Assembly (NCBI RefSeq): GCF_019968605.1 | Contig: NZ_CP082966.1 | Coordinates: forward strand, 1,165,001 to 1,229,000 | Length of the DNA stretch: 64,000 nucleotides | Source: Polaribacter litorisediminis | GTDB lineage: Bacteria; Bacteroidota; Bacteroidia; Flavobacteriales; Flavobacteriaceae | Direction of reading: 5' to 3' | In this document: positions 37,147 to 44,993 of the stretch, in pieces | How the letters are laid out: the number at the start of each line of letters is the position of its first letter | How positions within the stretch are numbered: the first letter of the stretch is position 1 | Notes under the pieces: generated by a model | What the model saw: the letters and a program-made list of their open reading frames with translations, nothing else | The model's database searches: none | Told to the model about the DNA's origin: nothing | Translations under genes and position numbers: made by a program

Positions 37147-38259
37147 TTATAATTTATACTTTTTAATGAGGGGAACGCCAATTTTATTAGAAATAAATTG
37201 TAAAACTTTCCAAGGTAAACGTCTTTTTAAAGGTAAGTGCTTTAGATAAATAGCTGAATATTCGATCGAAGCTTGCCCACCTCTCATTCTTTTAAAACTG
37301 GGAGCACCCGAACTTAAATTCAGTAAAAGTCCTTGATCGAACTTATTCAAAAGAGCCAACTGTGCTGCATGAATATATAAACCCTCTTTTTGGGGAGCAC
37401 TAACATCATACCCAACAATGGGAGAGGTGATGGTTTTATCAAGTGTAAATTGCCCTGAAAATGCTTTCAATATTTTGTTTTTGTCGATGTAGCCATGAAA
37501 ATTAATAATTCCTGTTTGATGAACTTCTTTAAAATATTTTAATGTGAGTTGCGGATTTAATACAGAATATTTTTTTAAGTACAAGTCGCGATAGAGTTCA
37601 AGTGCTTGGGGAAGGTAAGCTTTCATTTCTTGATGATTGATAAAATGCAGCCCTTTTTTCTCAATTAGCTTGTTATCATGTTTATTATTGCGATGCTTAA
37701 GCCAAGCTTTTTTGGTAAGATCGAAAATATACACTTGTCTGCTACCCACGTTTTCATACTTATTTTTTTGAAATAATTGTAATAAGTGTCTGTGCTGATA
37801 GTCATTTAAGGATCTAAAAATAATAGCGTGTTGAGGGTATTGGGTTTTTATAAAAGATGTGATTTCGGCAATTTCTTTCCCGTTCCATTCTGGATATGGG
37901 TTGGTAGTCATGAGAAAATTATTCACATGCACATTTTTGTTGAGCATGCCTCTTTTTAACCAACCTGAGATTGCATTGACAAGAAGAATTAAAATAGCAC
38001 GTACTGTTTTATGATTGATGTTCCATTTAATTTCTTCTTTGGCATAGGCTGTATAAGCGGCGTAAGGTGCACAAACAAAAGAGTTCTCCCATTCTGTATG
38101 GTTTATGGTAACAGGGAAAAACACTTCTTTACCCACGCGAAGTACTCTATATTCTGTGCGTACGTTTTCAATGAGCAATTGCGAATTGTGTGCAATCATT
38201 TTACTGAAATCACGTACTATGCCCGTTAATTCTTCTTGTTTAGCCCATCTAATCTTCAT
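37147..38259 (-). CDS. GNAT/FemAB-like acyltransferase family protein
   Basis: 370 aa from MKIRWAKQEEL. The frame continues to an ATG at 38280, but the start at 38259 gives an 11-bp overlap with the ATP-grasp gene, the same overlap seen twice more in this cluster. It has a two-part fold with strands and helices as in FemAB/GNAT tandem domains (NFLMTTNPYPEWNGKEI, QVYIFDLTKKAWLKHR, GLYIHAAQLALLNKF, LNLSSGAPSFKRMRGG). No catalytic residue can be assigned. It may transfer an acyl or aminoacyl group to the product. Confidence 0.7.
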   Translation of the reverse strand: MKIRWAKQEELTGIVRDFSKMIAHNSQLLIENVRTEYRVLRVGKEVFFPVTINHTEWENSFVCAPYAAYTAYAKEEIKWNINHKTVRAILILLVNAISGWLKRGMLNKNVHVNNFLMTTNPYPEWNGKEIAEITSFIKTQYPQHAIIFRSLNDYQHRHLLQLFQKNKYENVGSRQVYIFDLTKKAWLKHRNNKHDNKLIEKKGLHFINHQEMKAYLPQALELYRDLYLKKYSVLNPQLTLKYFKEVHQTGIINFHGYIDKNKILKAFSGQFTLDKTITSPIVGYDVSAPQKEGLYIHAAQLALLNKFDQGLLLNLSSGAPSFKRMRGGQASIEYSAIYLKHLPLKRRLPWKVLQFISNKIGVPLIKKYKL

Positions 38260-39337
38260 GCCCGTTCCATTCAATATCATAAGTAGTTGCTTGTGTTAAA
38301 CTAATACCTTTTGATAATTTAATATAGATTAATTCTAGCACACTAATAAGTTGTAAAAAAGAAGGTACAGGGTCTTGCCAACTAAAAATAACTCCTTTGG
38401 CACTTTGAACTTTTTTGGAAAGAAATACGAATGGTTTTGTAAACAAAAGAACACTTGTTAACATGTAATCATTTTTGTCTGTGATTGTGTTTACAACATC
38501 ATTATAAAAGGAACCAGCTAAACTGTGACGCAATAAATGAGCTCCACTAGTACCTCTGGGGTTGCACTCTAGAAACCAAAAGGTGTTATCAGAAATAATG
38601 ACATCAAAACTTAGTTGACCGCTGTATAGGTAATACTCGCCAAATTTCTTAATTTTTTCTTTTAGTTGGCTGTTTTCAAAATGTTCAAAGTAAATAGCCG
38701 CTCCTTTTTTTACTCGGTATAAAGGTACATAGCAAGAATAGCCTTTTAATTTTCCAGAATCCCAAATAGTGTAAACGCAGACCTCTATTCCGGTTACTTT
38801 TTTTTGAGCAATCCAATTTTCAGGATCATTTATGGTATTAGAATGTATCAAAGTGTTTAAAATTGTACTACTTGCAAAACGCGAATATTTGGGTTTAAAA
38901 ACATAGGTATCACTTTGCGACCAATTTGAAAATTTCTCTAAGGAAATGGTTTCTGGTATGGTTAAAAAGTCTTTGAATTCTCTTGCAAAAGTTTCCTTAT
39001 TATGCAATAAATTCATAAGTTTTATATCAGATGTCCACACTTTACAATTCCAATTATTCTTATGTTTGGCAATGTAAAATACTTCTTCACAGCAAGGTAT
39101 TATATCCGTAATTGAGTATTTTATGATTAGTTTTGAAATGGTTTCCACAAATTCCATTGTGTTTTGTCTCGCCTTTGGGAGTCGCTCAAAGTGTGCAATA
39201 CTATTTGACCAACGACCAATTGGAAATCTTAGAGAATCTGCAAGGATTACTTTTAAACCTTGCGCATGAAAGCTGCGAGACAGTTCTAAAGCGATGGGAG
39301 CTCTAGCGCCTAAAATCAGAAAAATAGGTGCTTTCAA
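38249..39337 (-). CDS. ATP-grasp carboxylate-amine ligase-like protein
   Basis: 362 aa. The N-terminal part (FLILGARAPIALELSRSFHAQGLKVILAD) is a pre-ATP-grasp Rossmann-like domain. The ATP-grasp core includes DTYVFKPKYSRFASS and the metal-binding end WFLECNPRGTSGAHLLRHSL. Such enzymes join a carboxylate to an amine through an acyl-phosphate. It is the first gene of the cluster, preceded by ~500 bp without genes in which the promoter must lie. No clear TAnnTTTG box was found there. Confidence 0.85.
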   Translation of the reverse strand: MKAPIFLILGARAPIALELSRSFHAQGLKVILADSLRFPIGRWSNSIAHFERLPKARQNTMEFVETISKLIIKYSITDIIPCCEEVFYIAKHKNNWNCKVWTSDIKLMNLLHNKETFAREFKDFLTIPETISLEKFSNWSQSDTYVFKPKYSRFASSTILNTLIHSNTINDPENWIAQKKVTGIEVCVYTIWDSGKLKGYSCYVPLYRVKKGAAIYFEHFENSQLKEKIKKFGEYYLYSGQLSFDVIISDNTFWFLECNPRGTSGAHLLRHSLAGSFYNDVVNTITDKNDYMLTSVLLFTKPFVFLSKKVQSAKGVIFSWQDPVPSFLQLISVLELIYIKLSKGISLTQATTYDIEWNGHED

Positions 39338-39833
39338 ATTGAATGTTTTTTGTTGAAAAAACTATTTAGTTGTTTTTAGCTATGTGGGCTTCAAAGTAGT
39401 AAAATGATTTTTTTATTTGATGGAAAGATACTGAATTATTCCTAGTAAAAATGAAATCAATTATGAATGAATATATCTCATGTTAAGGTTTAAAACAGGT
39501 CGAAGGCAAAATTGAATCTTTTTGTATTACTTTTGTGAAACTTCTGGAATGATTTCTTTCCTACGCTAAATTTCTCTTTTTATAGAAGTATACAGGGATA
39601 GGAATGGTTATTGTATAAAATTCAAAATTTAAAAAATGACTTTTTTAGACAAACAAAATTTGTAAAAACTTTTAGCTAATGTAGTTATAAGGAAACTGCA
39701 TTCGCAAGTAACTTGTTTTCTAAAACTAAGTTTGGTTTACAAAAAGCCTTTTTTCATATGTTTTGAAATGTCAACAACCACAAAAAGTTTATCAGCTAAT
39801 TACATGGGAGCTCGCTTTGGAATTTGTTTTGTT
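39338..39833. other. Gene-free leader of the biosynthetic cluster
   Basis: 496 AT-rich bases upstream of the ATP-grasp gene. I see no gene, repeat family member or clear terminator. The promoter of the seven-gene cluster should be near its left end. Confidence 0.5.
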
Positions 39834-40559
39834 TTAATTTCTAACAAAAACCATGCAATGCTGAATCGGTAAATTATCAATGTTTTTGTCGAGTTTAAAA
39901 CCAGCAGCCTTCATTTCTTTTATGGCTTGTTTTTCAGACATTTTATGAATTTCTTTAATAGGAATTAAAGGGTCTTCACTTCTATATTCAATTAAATATA
40001 TTTTTCCTGTTTTCTTTAGAGATTTTTTTATCGATAAAACCATTTCTTTCGGAAAATTAAATTCGTGATACACGTCAACCATTAAAACTTTATCAAATTT
40101 ATTTTCAGGAAGATTTACGCTTTTTTCATCACCCAAAACAAGTTCGATGTTTTTGTTCGTTTCATATTTTTTATTGATTAGCATTGCTTGTAACATTTCT
40201 GGTTGAATGTCTACCGCATAAATGGTTCCTTTGTTAGCAATAGGAGCCATCTTAAAAGTATGATACCCAGAACCTGCACCAATATCAGCAATGACATCTG
40301 TTGGTTTGATCTCCATATTTTTAATAAGTTTCGAGGTGTTTTCTTCTTTTTCTCTATTAGATCGCTCTAACCAATTGATTCCTTGATACCCCATTACATA
40401 GGCAATTTCTCGTCCTAAATACCATTTGCCAATACCGTTTTGATCTCCTTTTTTAAACGTATATGTTTTTTGATTAAGGGCAGTGCTATTTTGAGATTTA
40501 CAAGAAGTAGTCGTAAAAATTAAAAGTAGAACGATTTTAAAAATATAGGATTTTATCAT
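39834..40559 (-). CDS. Class I SAM-dependent methyltransferase with lipoprotein signal
   Basis: 241 aa. The SAM site is VIADIGAGSGYHTFKMA, with the acidic strand IYAVDIQPEMLQ and the later segment DKVLMVDVYHEF. It ends FVRN. Oddly, the N-terminus is a classic lipoprotein signal (MIKSYIFKIVLLLIF then TTTSC, Cys20, KSQN), which would place the enzyme outside the inner membrane, where SAM is not expected. The substrate is unknown. It lies upstream of the seven-gene cluster on the same strand but is separated by ~500 bp, so common transcription is doubtful. Confidence 0.88.
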   Translation of the reverse strand: MIKSYIFKIVLLLIFTTTSCKSQNSTALNQKTYTFKKGDQNGIGKWYLGREIAYVMGYQGINWLERSNREKEENTSKLIKNMEIKPTDVIADIGAGSGYHTFKMAPIANKGTIYAVDIQPEMLQAMLINKKYETNKNIELVLGDEKSVNLPENKFDKVLMVDVYHEFNFPKEMVLSIKKSLKKTGKIYLIEYRSEDPLIPIKEIHKMSEKQAIKEMKAAGFKLDKNIDNLPIQHCMVFVRN

Positions 40560-41048
40560 ACCGATAAAAGTAGCAATAGTTTTCTGATTTATAAAATTCT
40601 ATAGTTCGTTAAAATTTAAATTCTAAATGGTTTAATCGAAAAGAATTCCTCGATGCTCTGCTTCGGGGTTTCCGTTGAAATTGTCATTCCCGTGAAAACG
40701 GGAATCTAAATAATAGAATTTTTTTTTTGACCTTTTTAGGTCAAAGCTTGTGCTCAACTTGATTGCGTATAAAACGAACGAAACCTACCTCTATGGCTCT
40801 GCTTCGAGTATAGTTCGTTTCAAGAAATTATTTATTTCAACAACCAAGGAATTTACTCGTTTTTTTATAAATTAAGACAGCTGAATTTAGTTTACAAAAT
40901 GTGTATTGTATTTAAACAATTACTATAGCTAGTCATGACGAAGCCTTTTTTGAGAATATTTTATATTGCGAAATTTCATTTTTAAGAATACGTTTTTAGA
41001 AAAATGTATTTTTAAATATCTTAAAATCAATACCTTGCTTTTCTATTT
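40560..41048. other. Intergenic region with a dispersed repeat
   Basis: Divergent interval between the methyltransferase gene and the iron-uptake-like locus. It holds copy C of the three-hairpin repeat (40631-40834); the rest is AT-rich with no gene seen. Confidence 0.6.
40631..40834. repeat. Dispersed three-hairpin repeat, copy C
   Basis: Best-preserved copy: leader TTTAATCGAAAAGAATTCC, hairpin TTCCCGTGAAAACGGGAA, hairpin GACCTTTTTAGGTC, CAAAGCTTGTGCTCAACTTG and the AAACGAACGAAAC to GTTCGTTTC outer pair. It matches 2841-3010 and 17887-18106. Confidence 0.87.
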
Positions 41049-41065
41049 TTATTTATTCTAAATAA
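41049..41065. promoter_or_regulatory. Palindromic candidate metal-regulator box upstream of the DUF4856 gene
   Basis: Perfect inverted repeat TTATTTA-TTC-TAAATAA. The same arms with spacer GAA occur at 42382-42398 before the imelysin gene. The box sits just upstream of, or over, the -33 region of the promoter, as expected for a repressor. Fur is the obvious candidate because the locus looks iron-related; this is inference. Confidence 0.6.
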
Positions 41066-41066
41066 G

Positions 41067-41099
41067 TTTTGTTAAAATTACTTTTGTGTTCTATCTTTG
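41067..41099 (+). promoter_or_regulatory. Putative promoter of the DUF4856 gene
   Basis: TTTTG (41067-41071), about 20 bp, then TATCTTTG (41092-41099). A second possible -7 box, TACTTTTG, is at 41079-41086 and also occurs before the imelysin gene (42369-42376). Confidence 0.6.
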
Positions 41100-41140
41100 T
41101 GGCGAAATACGAACATTATTTATAATTAATCTTAATAAAA

Positions 41141-42319
41141 ATGAAAAAAGTAATTTTAGCCTTTGCAATTGTAGCTTCATTAATGTCTTGCAGTTCTTCA
41201 GATAATCCTTTAATTGTGGAAGTTCCAAATACCTACTCCTTTTCAAGAAACGGAAGCTCTACCATAGCGTTTCCTGATCAAACTACAGAAATACAGATGG
41301 GAGATGAACTAGCAGCAGCTTTATTAAATCCATTAACAACAGTGTCAGATTTAGATGGAATGTTTACAAACTCAGGTAACAAATTTTCTGATGCCACATT
41401 AAATGCATCTTCTAAGAGCATAAGAAGTAAAACAGCCGCATCAAAAGATTTTTTTGAAATGAATTCTTCGGATGCAATTCAAATTAAAGCCGATTTTGAT
41501 ACATGGATTACTGCTCAAGCAGAAGAAGTTTTTCCGAATTGGAATAACAACGCTGCACAAGGAGTCGCAGGACAACTTCAAGAAGCTGGTGGTGGTCCGA
41601 TAAGATGGGTGAATGCAAAAGGCTTAGAATATGATCAAGCAATAGTTAAAGGACTAATTGGCGCTTTAATGGTTGATCAGATTCTAAATAATTACTTAAG
41701 CACTAGTGTTTTAGATGCCGGTAATAATATAAACGATAATACTAATGATGTTTTAGTTCCTGGTGAAAATTATACCAATATGGAGCATGCGTGGGATAGC
41801 GCTTTTGGTTATGTATATGGTAATGAGCAAGATATTACAGCGCCAGTTTTAAATGTAGATCAATATTTAAATAAATATGTAAACAGATTAAAAGGAGACC
41901 CTGATTTCGCAATGATACCAGACGAAATTTATGAGGCTTTTAAGTTGGGTAGGGCTGCAATTGTAAACAAAGATTACATGGCTAGAGATGCACAAATACA
42001 AATTTTAAGAGAAAAAATATCTGAAATTATAGGGATAAGAGCTGTCTATTATTTACAAGTTGCCAAGGCTACTTTAGCGAATGATAAAGGATCTGCTTTT
42101 CATGATTTAGCCGAAGGTTTTGGTTTTATTTATAGTTTACAGTTTACAAGAAAACCTAATTCTACGGAACCATACTTCACAAAATCAGAAGTAGACGGTT
42201 TTATAAATACCTTAATGCAAGGCGACGGTTTTTGGGATATCACCACAACAACTTTAGATGAAATGTCAGAGACAATTGCTGCTAAATTCAATTTTACAGT
42301 AGCACAAGCTGGTAGCTAA
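41141..42319 (+). CDS. DUF4856 lipoprotein of the iron-uptake-like locus
   Basis: 392 aa. Lipobox LMSC (Cys17). The mature part is helical, with phrases typical of DUF4856 (NTYSFSRNGSSTIAFPDQTTEIQMGDEL, GGGPIRWVNAKGLEYDQAIVKGLIGALMVDQIL, YTNMEHAWDSAFGYVYGN). The AHDLAEGFGF-like segment FHDLAEGFGFIYSLQF recalls imelysin-type helical folds. The family is found beside imelysin and TonB receptor genes in Flavobacteriia, so a role in envelope iron binding is likely but unproven. First gene of the locus, 89 bp before the imelysin gene. Confidence 0.88.
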   Translation: MKKVILAFAIVASLMSCSSSDNPLIVEVPNTYSFSRNGSSTIAFPDQTTEIQMGDELAAALLNPLTTVSDLDGMFTNSGNKFSDATLNASSKSIRSKTAASKDFFEMNSSDAIQIKADFDTWITAQAEEVFPNWNNNAAQGVAGQLQEAGGGPIRWVNAKGLEYDQAIVKGLIGALMVDQILNNYLSTSVLDAGNNINDNTNDVLVPGENYTNMEHAWDSAFGYVYGNEQDITAPVLNVDQYLNKYVNRLKGDPDFAMIPDEIYEAFKLGRAAIVNKDYMARDAQIQILREKISEIIGIRAVYYLQVAKATLANDKGSAFHDLAEGFGFIYSLQFTRKPNSTEPYFTKSEVDGFINTLMQGDGFWDITTTTLDEMSETIAAKFNFTVAQAGS

Positions 42320-42381
42320 TTTTAACAATTATTGTGGCAAAAAGGATTTTTAATTGATCGCTTTTTGTTACTTTTGTATCT

Positions 42382-42398
42382 TTATTTAGAATAAATAA
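42382..42398. promoter_or_regulatory. Palindromic candidate metal-regulator box upstream of the imelysin gene
   Basis: Perfect inverted repeat TTATTTA-GAA-TAAATAA, the same arms as at 41049-41065. It lies downstream of the possible -7 boxes TACTTTTG (42369-42376) and TATCTTTA (42377-42384), 10 bp before the ATG, so binding would block transcription start. Confidence 0.6.
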
Positions 42399-42408
42399 AA
42401 ACTATAAA

Positions 42409-43509
42409 ATGAAAAGATTTCTATTATTTTTTTTAACAATATGCCTGATATATGCGTGTACTTCATCAGGAGAAGAAGACCCACTAACTGCAGATAATTT
42501 CGATAGAAAAGTAATGTTAACCCATATTGCAGACAATATTATTGTTCCTTCTTATGAGGATTTTGCTAGCAAAATGGAGTCATTAAATTCAGTTGGAACA
42601 GCATTTTCTAACAATCCGACACAGACCACTTTAGAAGATTTAAGAGGTTCTTGGTTAGAAGCTTACAAATCATGGCAACATATAGAAATGTTCAATATTG
42701 GTAGCGCAGAAGAATTAGGTTTTAATTTCTTTATGAATATTTATCCGCTTACGGTTTCAGATGTTGAACAAAATATTACGAATGGAACTTATGATTTAAA
42801 TAGTCCAAACAATCATGATGCACAAGGTTTTCCTGCTTTAGATTATTTGTTATTTGGTTTAGGAACTGGAGATGAAGAAATTTTATCAAAATATACAACA
42901 GCTACAAATAGCAACAATTACAAAAATTATTTGACTGATGTTTTACAACAAATGAATACACTTACTAAAGAGGTTGTTGCGCAGTTTAAAGCTAATAGAG
43001 ATACTTTTGTAAACAGTACAGAAAATACTGCTACCAGTTCAGTAAATAAATTGATTAATGACTACATTTTTTATTACGAAAAAGGATTAAGAAGAAATAA
43101 AATAGGAATTCCTGCAGGATTCTTTTCTAACACTCCTTTTCCTGATAAAGTAGAAGCGTATTTTAGAAAAGATATTTCCAAAATTTTGGCTTTAGAGGCG
43201 CTAACAGCAGTGCAAGATGTATTTGTTGGTTATTATTCAGGAACTGCTAATGCCAATAGAAGTGGTTTTAAAGACTATTTAATTGCACTAAATAGAGAAG
43301 ATTTGGCAACTGCCATTGAAAACCAATTTGAAGTAGCCAAAACACAAATCAATATTTTAAATGACGATTTTTCAGCTCAAATTATATCAGATAATTCGCA
43401 AATGCTGAAAACACGTGATGAATTACAAAAAGCAGTCATTTTATTAAAAGTGGATATGTTACAAGCATTTAATATTAGTGTGGATTATGTTGATGCAGAT
43501 GGCGATTAA
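42409..43509 (+). CDS. Imelysin family (IrpA-like) lipoprotein
   Basis: 366 aa. Lipobox IYAC (Cys17). The helical imelysin domain includes LRGSWLEAYKSWQHIEMFNIGSAEELGF and the signature NNHDAQGFPALDYLLFG (the HxxxG..ALDYLLFG motif), then a second helical repeat (RRNKIGIPAGFFSNTPFPDKVEAYFRKDISK). Imelysin proteins are surface or periplasmic and are linked to iron uptake. It sits between the DUF4856 gene and the HTTM gene, with an operator-like palindrome in front and a hairpin behind. Confidence 0.92.
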   Translation: MKRFLLFFLTICLIYACTSSGEEDPLTADNFDRKVMLTHIADNIIVPSYEDFASKMESLNSVGTAFSNNPTQTTLEDLRGSWLEAYKSWQHIEMFNIGSAEELGFNFFMNIYPLTVSDVEQNITNGTYDLNSPNNHDAQGFPALDYLLFGLGTGDEEILSKYTTATNSNNYKNYLTDVLQQMNTLTKEVVAQFKANRDTFVNSTENTATSSVNKLINDYIFYYEKGLRRNKIGIPAGFFSNTPFPDKVEAYFRKDISKILALEALTAVQDVFVGYYSGTANANRSGFKDYLIALNREDLATAIENQFEVAKTQINILNDDFSAQIISDNSQMLKTRDELQKAVILLKVDMLQAFNISVDYVDADGD

Positions 43510-43534
43510 AACAAACATTATTTTATAAAAAAAT

Positions 43535-43579
43535 AAACTTGAACATTTATTGAGCAATTGCTAAAATGTTCAGGTTTTT
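43535..43579 (+). terminator. Hairpin between the imelysin and HTTM genes
   Basis: Arms AAACTTGAACATTT and AAATGTTCAGGTTT (one mismatch) followed by T residues, ending 6 bp before the HTTM start codon. It may reduce transcription into the downstream genes rather than stop it fully. Confidence 0.65.
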
Positions 43580-43585
43580 ATTTTA

Positions 43586-44989
43586 ATGATACTACTAAAA
43601 AAATATCTAAACCAACAAACAAATGCTGCTCCTTTAGCAGTTTTTCGCATATGTTTTGGTTTGATGATGTTCATGAGTATCATCCGTTTTTGGACAAATG
43701 GTTGGATTGAAAAACTATATATTGCGCCAAAATTTCATTTTTCGTATGATGGTTTTGAGTGGGTAAAACCTTTAGGAATTTACACCTATCTATTATTTAT
43801 AATTTGTGGTTTAGCAGCTTTGTGTATTGCAATCGGGTATAAATACAGAATGGCAATACTCATTTTTTTTCTGTCATTTACCTATATAGAATTGATGGAT
43901 AAAACCACCTATTTAAACCATTATTATTTTATATCGATTGTAAGTTTTTTATTGATTTTTTTACCCGCAAATAAGTATTTTTCTTTGGATGCTTATCAAC
44001 AGAAAAAAGAATATTTGAACATTCCAAAATGGACAATAGATAGCATAAAACTCCTTTTAGGAATTGTCTATTTTTATGCGGGTTTGGCAAAACTGAATTC
44101 TGATTGGTTGTTGAGAGCTCAACCACTAAAAATTTGGCTGCCATCAAAATATGACATTCCATTTATTGGACAAAACCTAATACAACAAGAATGGTTTCAT
44201 TTTGCCATGAGTTGGGGTGGAATGTTGTACGATTTAACAATTCCGTTTTTATTACTCTACAAACGAACACGTGTTTTTGCTTTTATTTTAGTGGTGTTTT
44301 TCCACGTATTTACGAGAGTTTTATTCCCTATTGGGATGTTTCCTTTTATTATGATTATCGCAACTTTAATCTTTTTTGATGCCAATTTTCATCAGAAAAT
44401 AATTGATTTTATTAAAAAATATATCCTGAATGTCAGTTCGAGTGATTTAGAGGCACGAAAAGTTGTATCGAGAACTCCTATTGAAGTTAAAAAAAACGAC
44501 CATTTCATAACAATCAAAAGAAAAATAACACTAGCAATTATTGCTATTTTTTTTACGGTTCAAATCTTAGTACCTTTCAGATATCTACTATATTCAGGCG
44601 AATTATTTTGGACAGAAGAAGGGTATCGTTTTTCTTGGCGTGTAATGTTAATGGAAAAAGCAGGTAGTACCAACTTTAAAATCGTTGATAAAAAAACAGG
44701 AAGTTTTTTTATGGTCGATAATACTGATTTTTTAACCTCATTTCAAGAAAAACAAATGAGTTTTCAACCTGATTTTATTTTAGAATATGCCCATTATTTA
44801 GGCGATCATTTTAAAAGTCAAGGGCATCAAAATATTGGAGTGTTTGCAGAAAGTTATGTGGCTTTAAATGGGCGATTAAGTACAAAGTTTATAGACTCAA
44901 CTATTGATTTATATCAGGAAAAAGAATCATATCAGCATAAAGAATGGATCATTCCGTTTTCATCAACAATAAAAATTAAAGGAATTTAG
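43586..44989 (+). CDS. HTTM / vitamin K-dependent gamma-carboxylase-like membrane protein
   Basis: 467 aa. Several transmembrane helices fill residues ~15-275 (VFRICFGLMMFMSIIRFW, TYLLFIICGLAALCIAIGY, FFLSFTYIELMDKTTYLNHYYF). The DKTTYLNHYYF segment matches the DKxxxxNH motif of the gamma-carboxylase family. A soluble domain follows (FWTEEGYRFSWRVMLMEKAGSTNFKI). Members are common next to imelysin and TonB genes in Flavobacteriia; whether they carboxylate anything is not known. Residues ~282-297 are encoded by DNA that matches the REP-like element, apparently inserted in frame. Confidence 0.88.
   Translation: MILLKKYLNQQTNAAPLAVFRICFGLMMFMSIIRFWTNGWIEKLYIAPKFHFSYDGFEWVKPLGIYTYLLFIICGLAALCIAIGYKYRMAILIFFLSFTYIELMDKTTYLNHYYFISIVSFLLIFLPANKYFSLDAYQQKKEYLNIPKWTIDSIKLLLGIVYFYAGLAKLNSDWLLRAQPLKIWLPSKYDIPFIGQNLIQQEWFHFAMSWGGMLYDLTIPFLLLYKRTRVFAFILVVFFHVFTRVLFPIGMFPFIMIIATLIFFDANFHQKIIDFIKKYILNVSSSDLEARKVVSRTPIEVKKNDHFITIKRKITLAIIAIFFTVQILVPFRYLLYSGELFWTEEGYRFSWRVMLMEKAGSTNFKIVDKKTGSFFMVDNTDFLTSFQEKQMSFQPDFILEYAHYLGDHFKSQGHQNIGVFAESYVALNGRLSTKFIDSTIDLYQEKESYQHKEWIIPFSSTIKIKGI
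44431..44475. repeat. REP-like element inside the HTTM coding region
   Basis: TGTCAGTTCGAGTGATTT at 44431 and TTGTATCGAGAAC ending at 44475 match the head and tail of the intergenic REP-like element at 1576. The piece is 45 bp (15 codons), so the frame is kept. It encodes a hydrophilic stretch, NVSSSDLEARKVVSRT. Confidence 0.8.
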
Positions 44990-44993
44990 AAGC

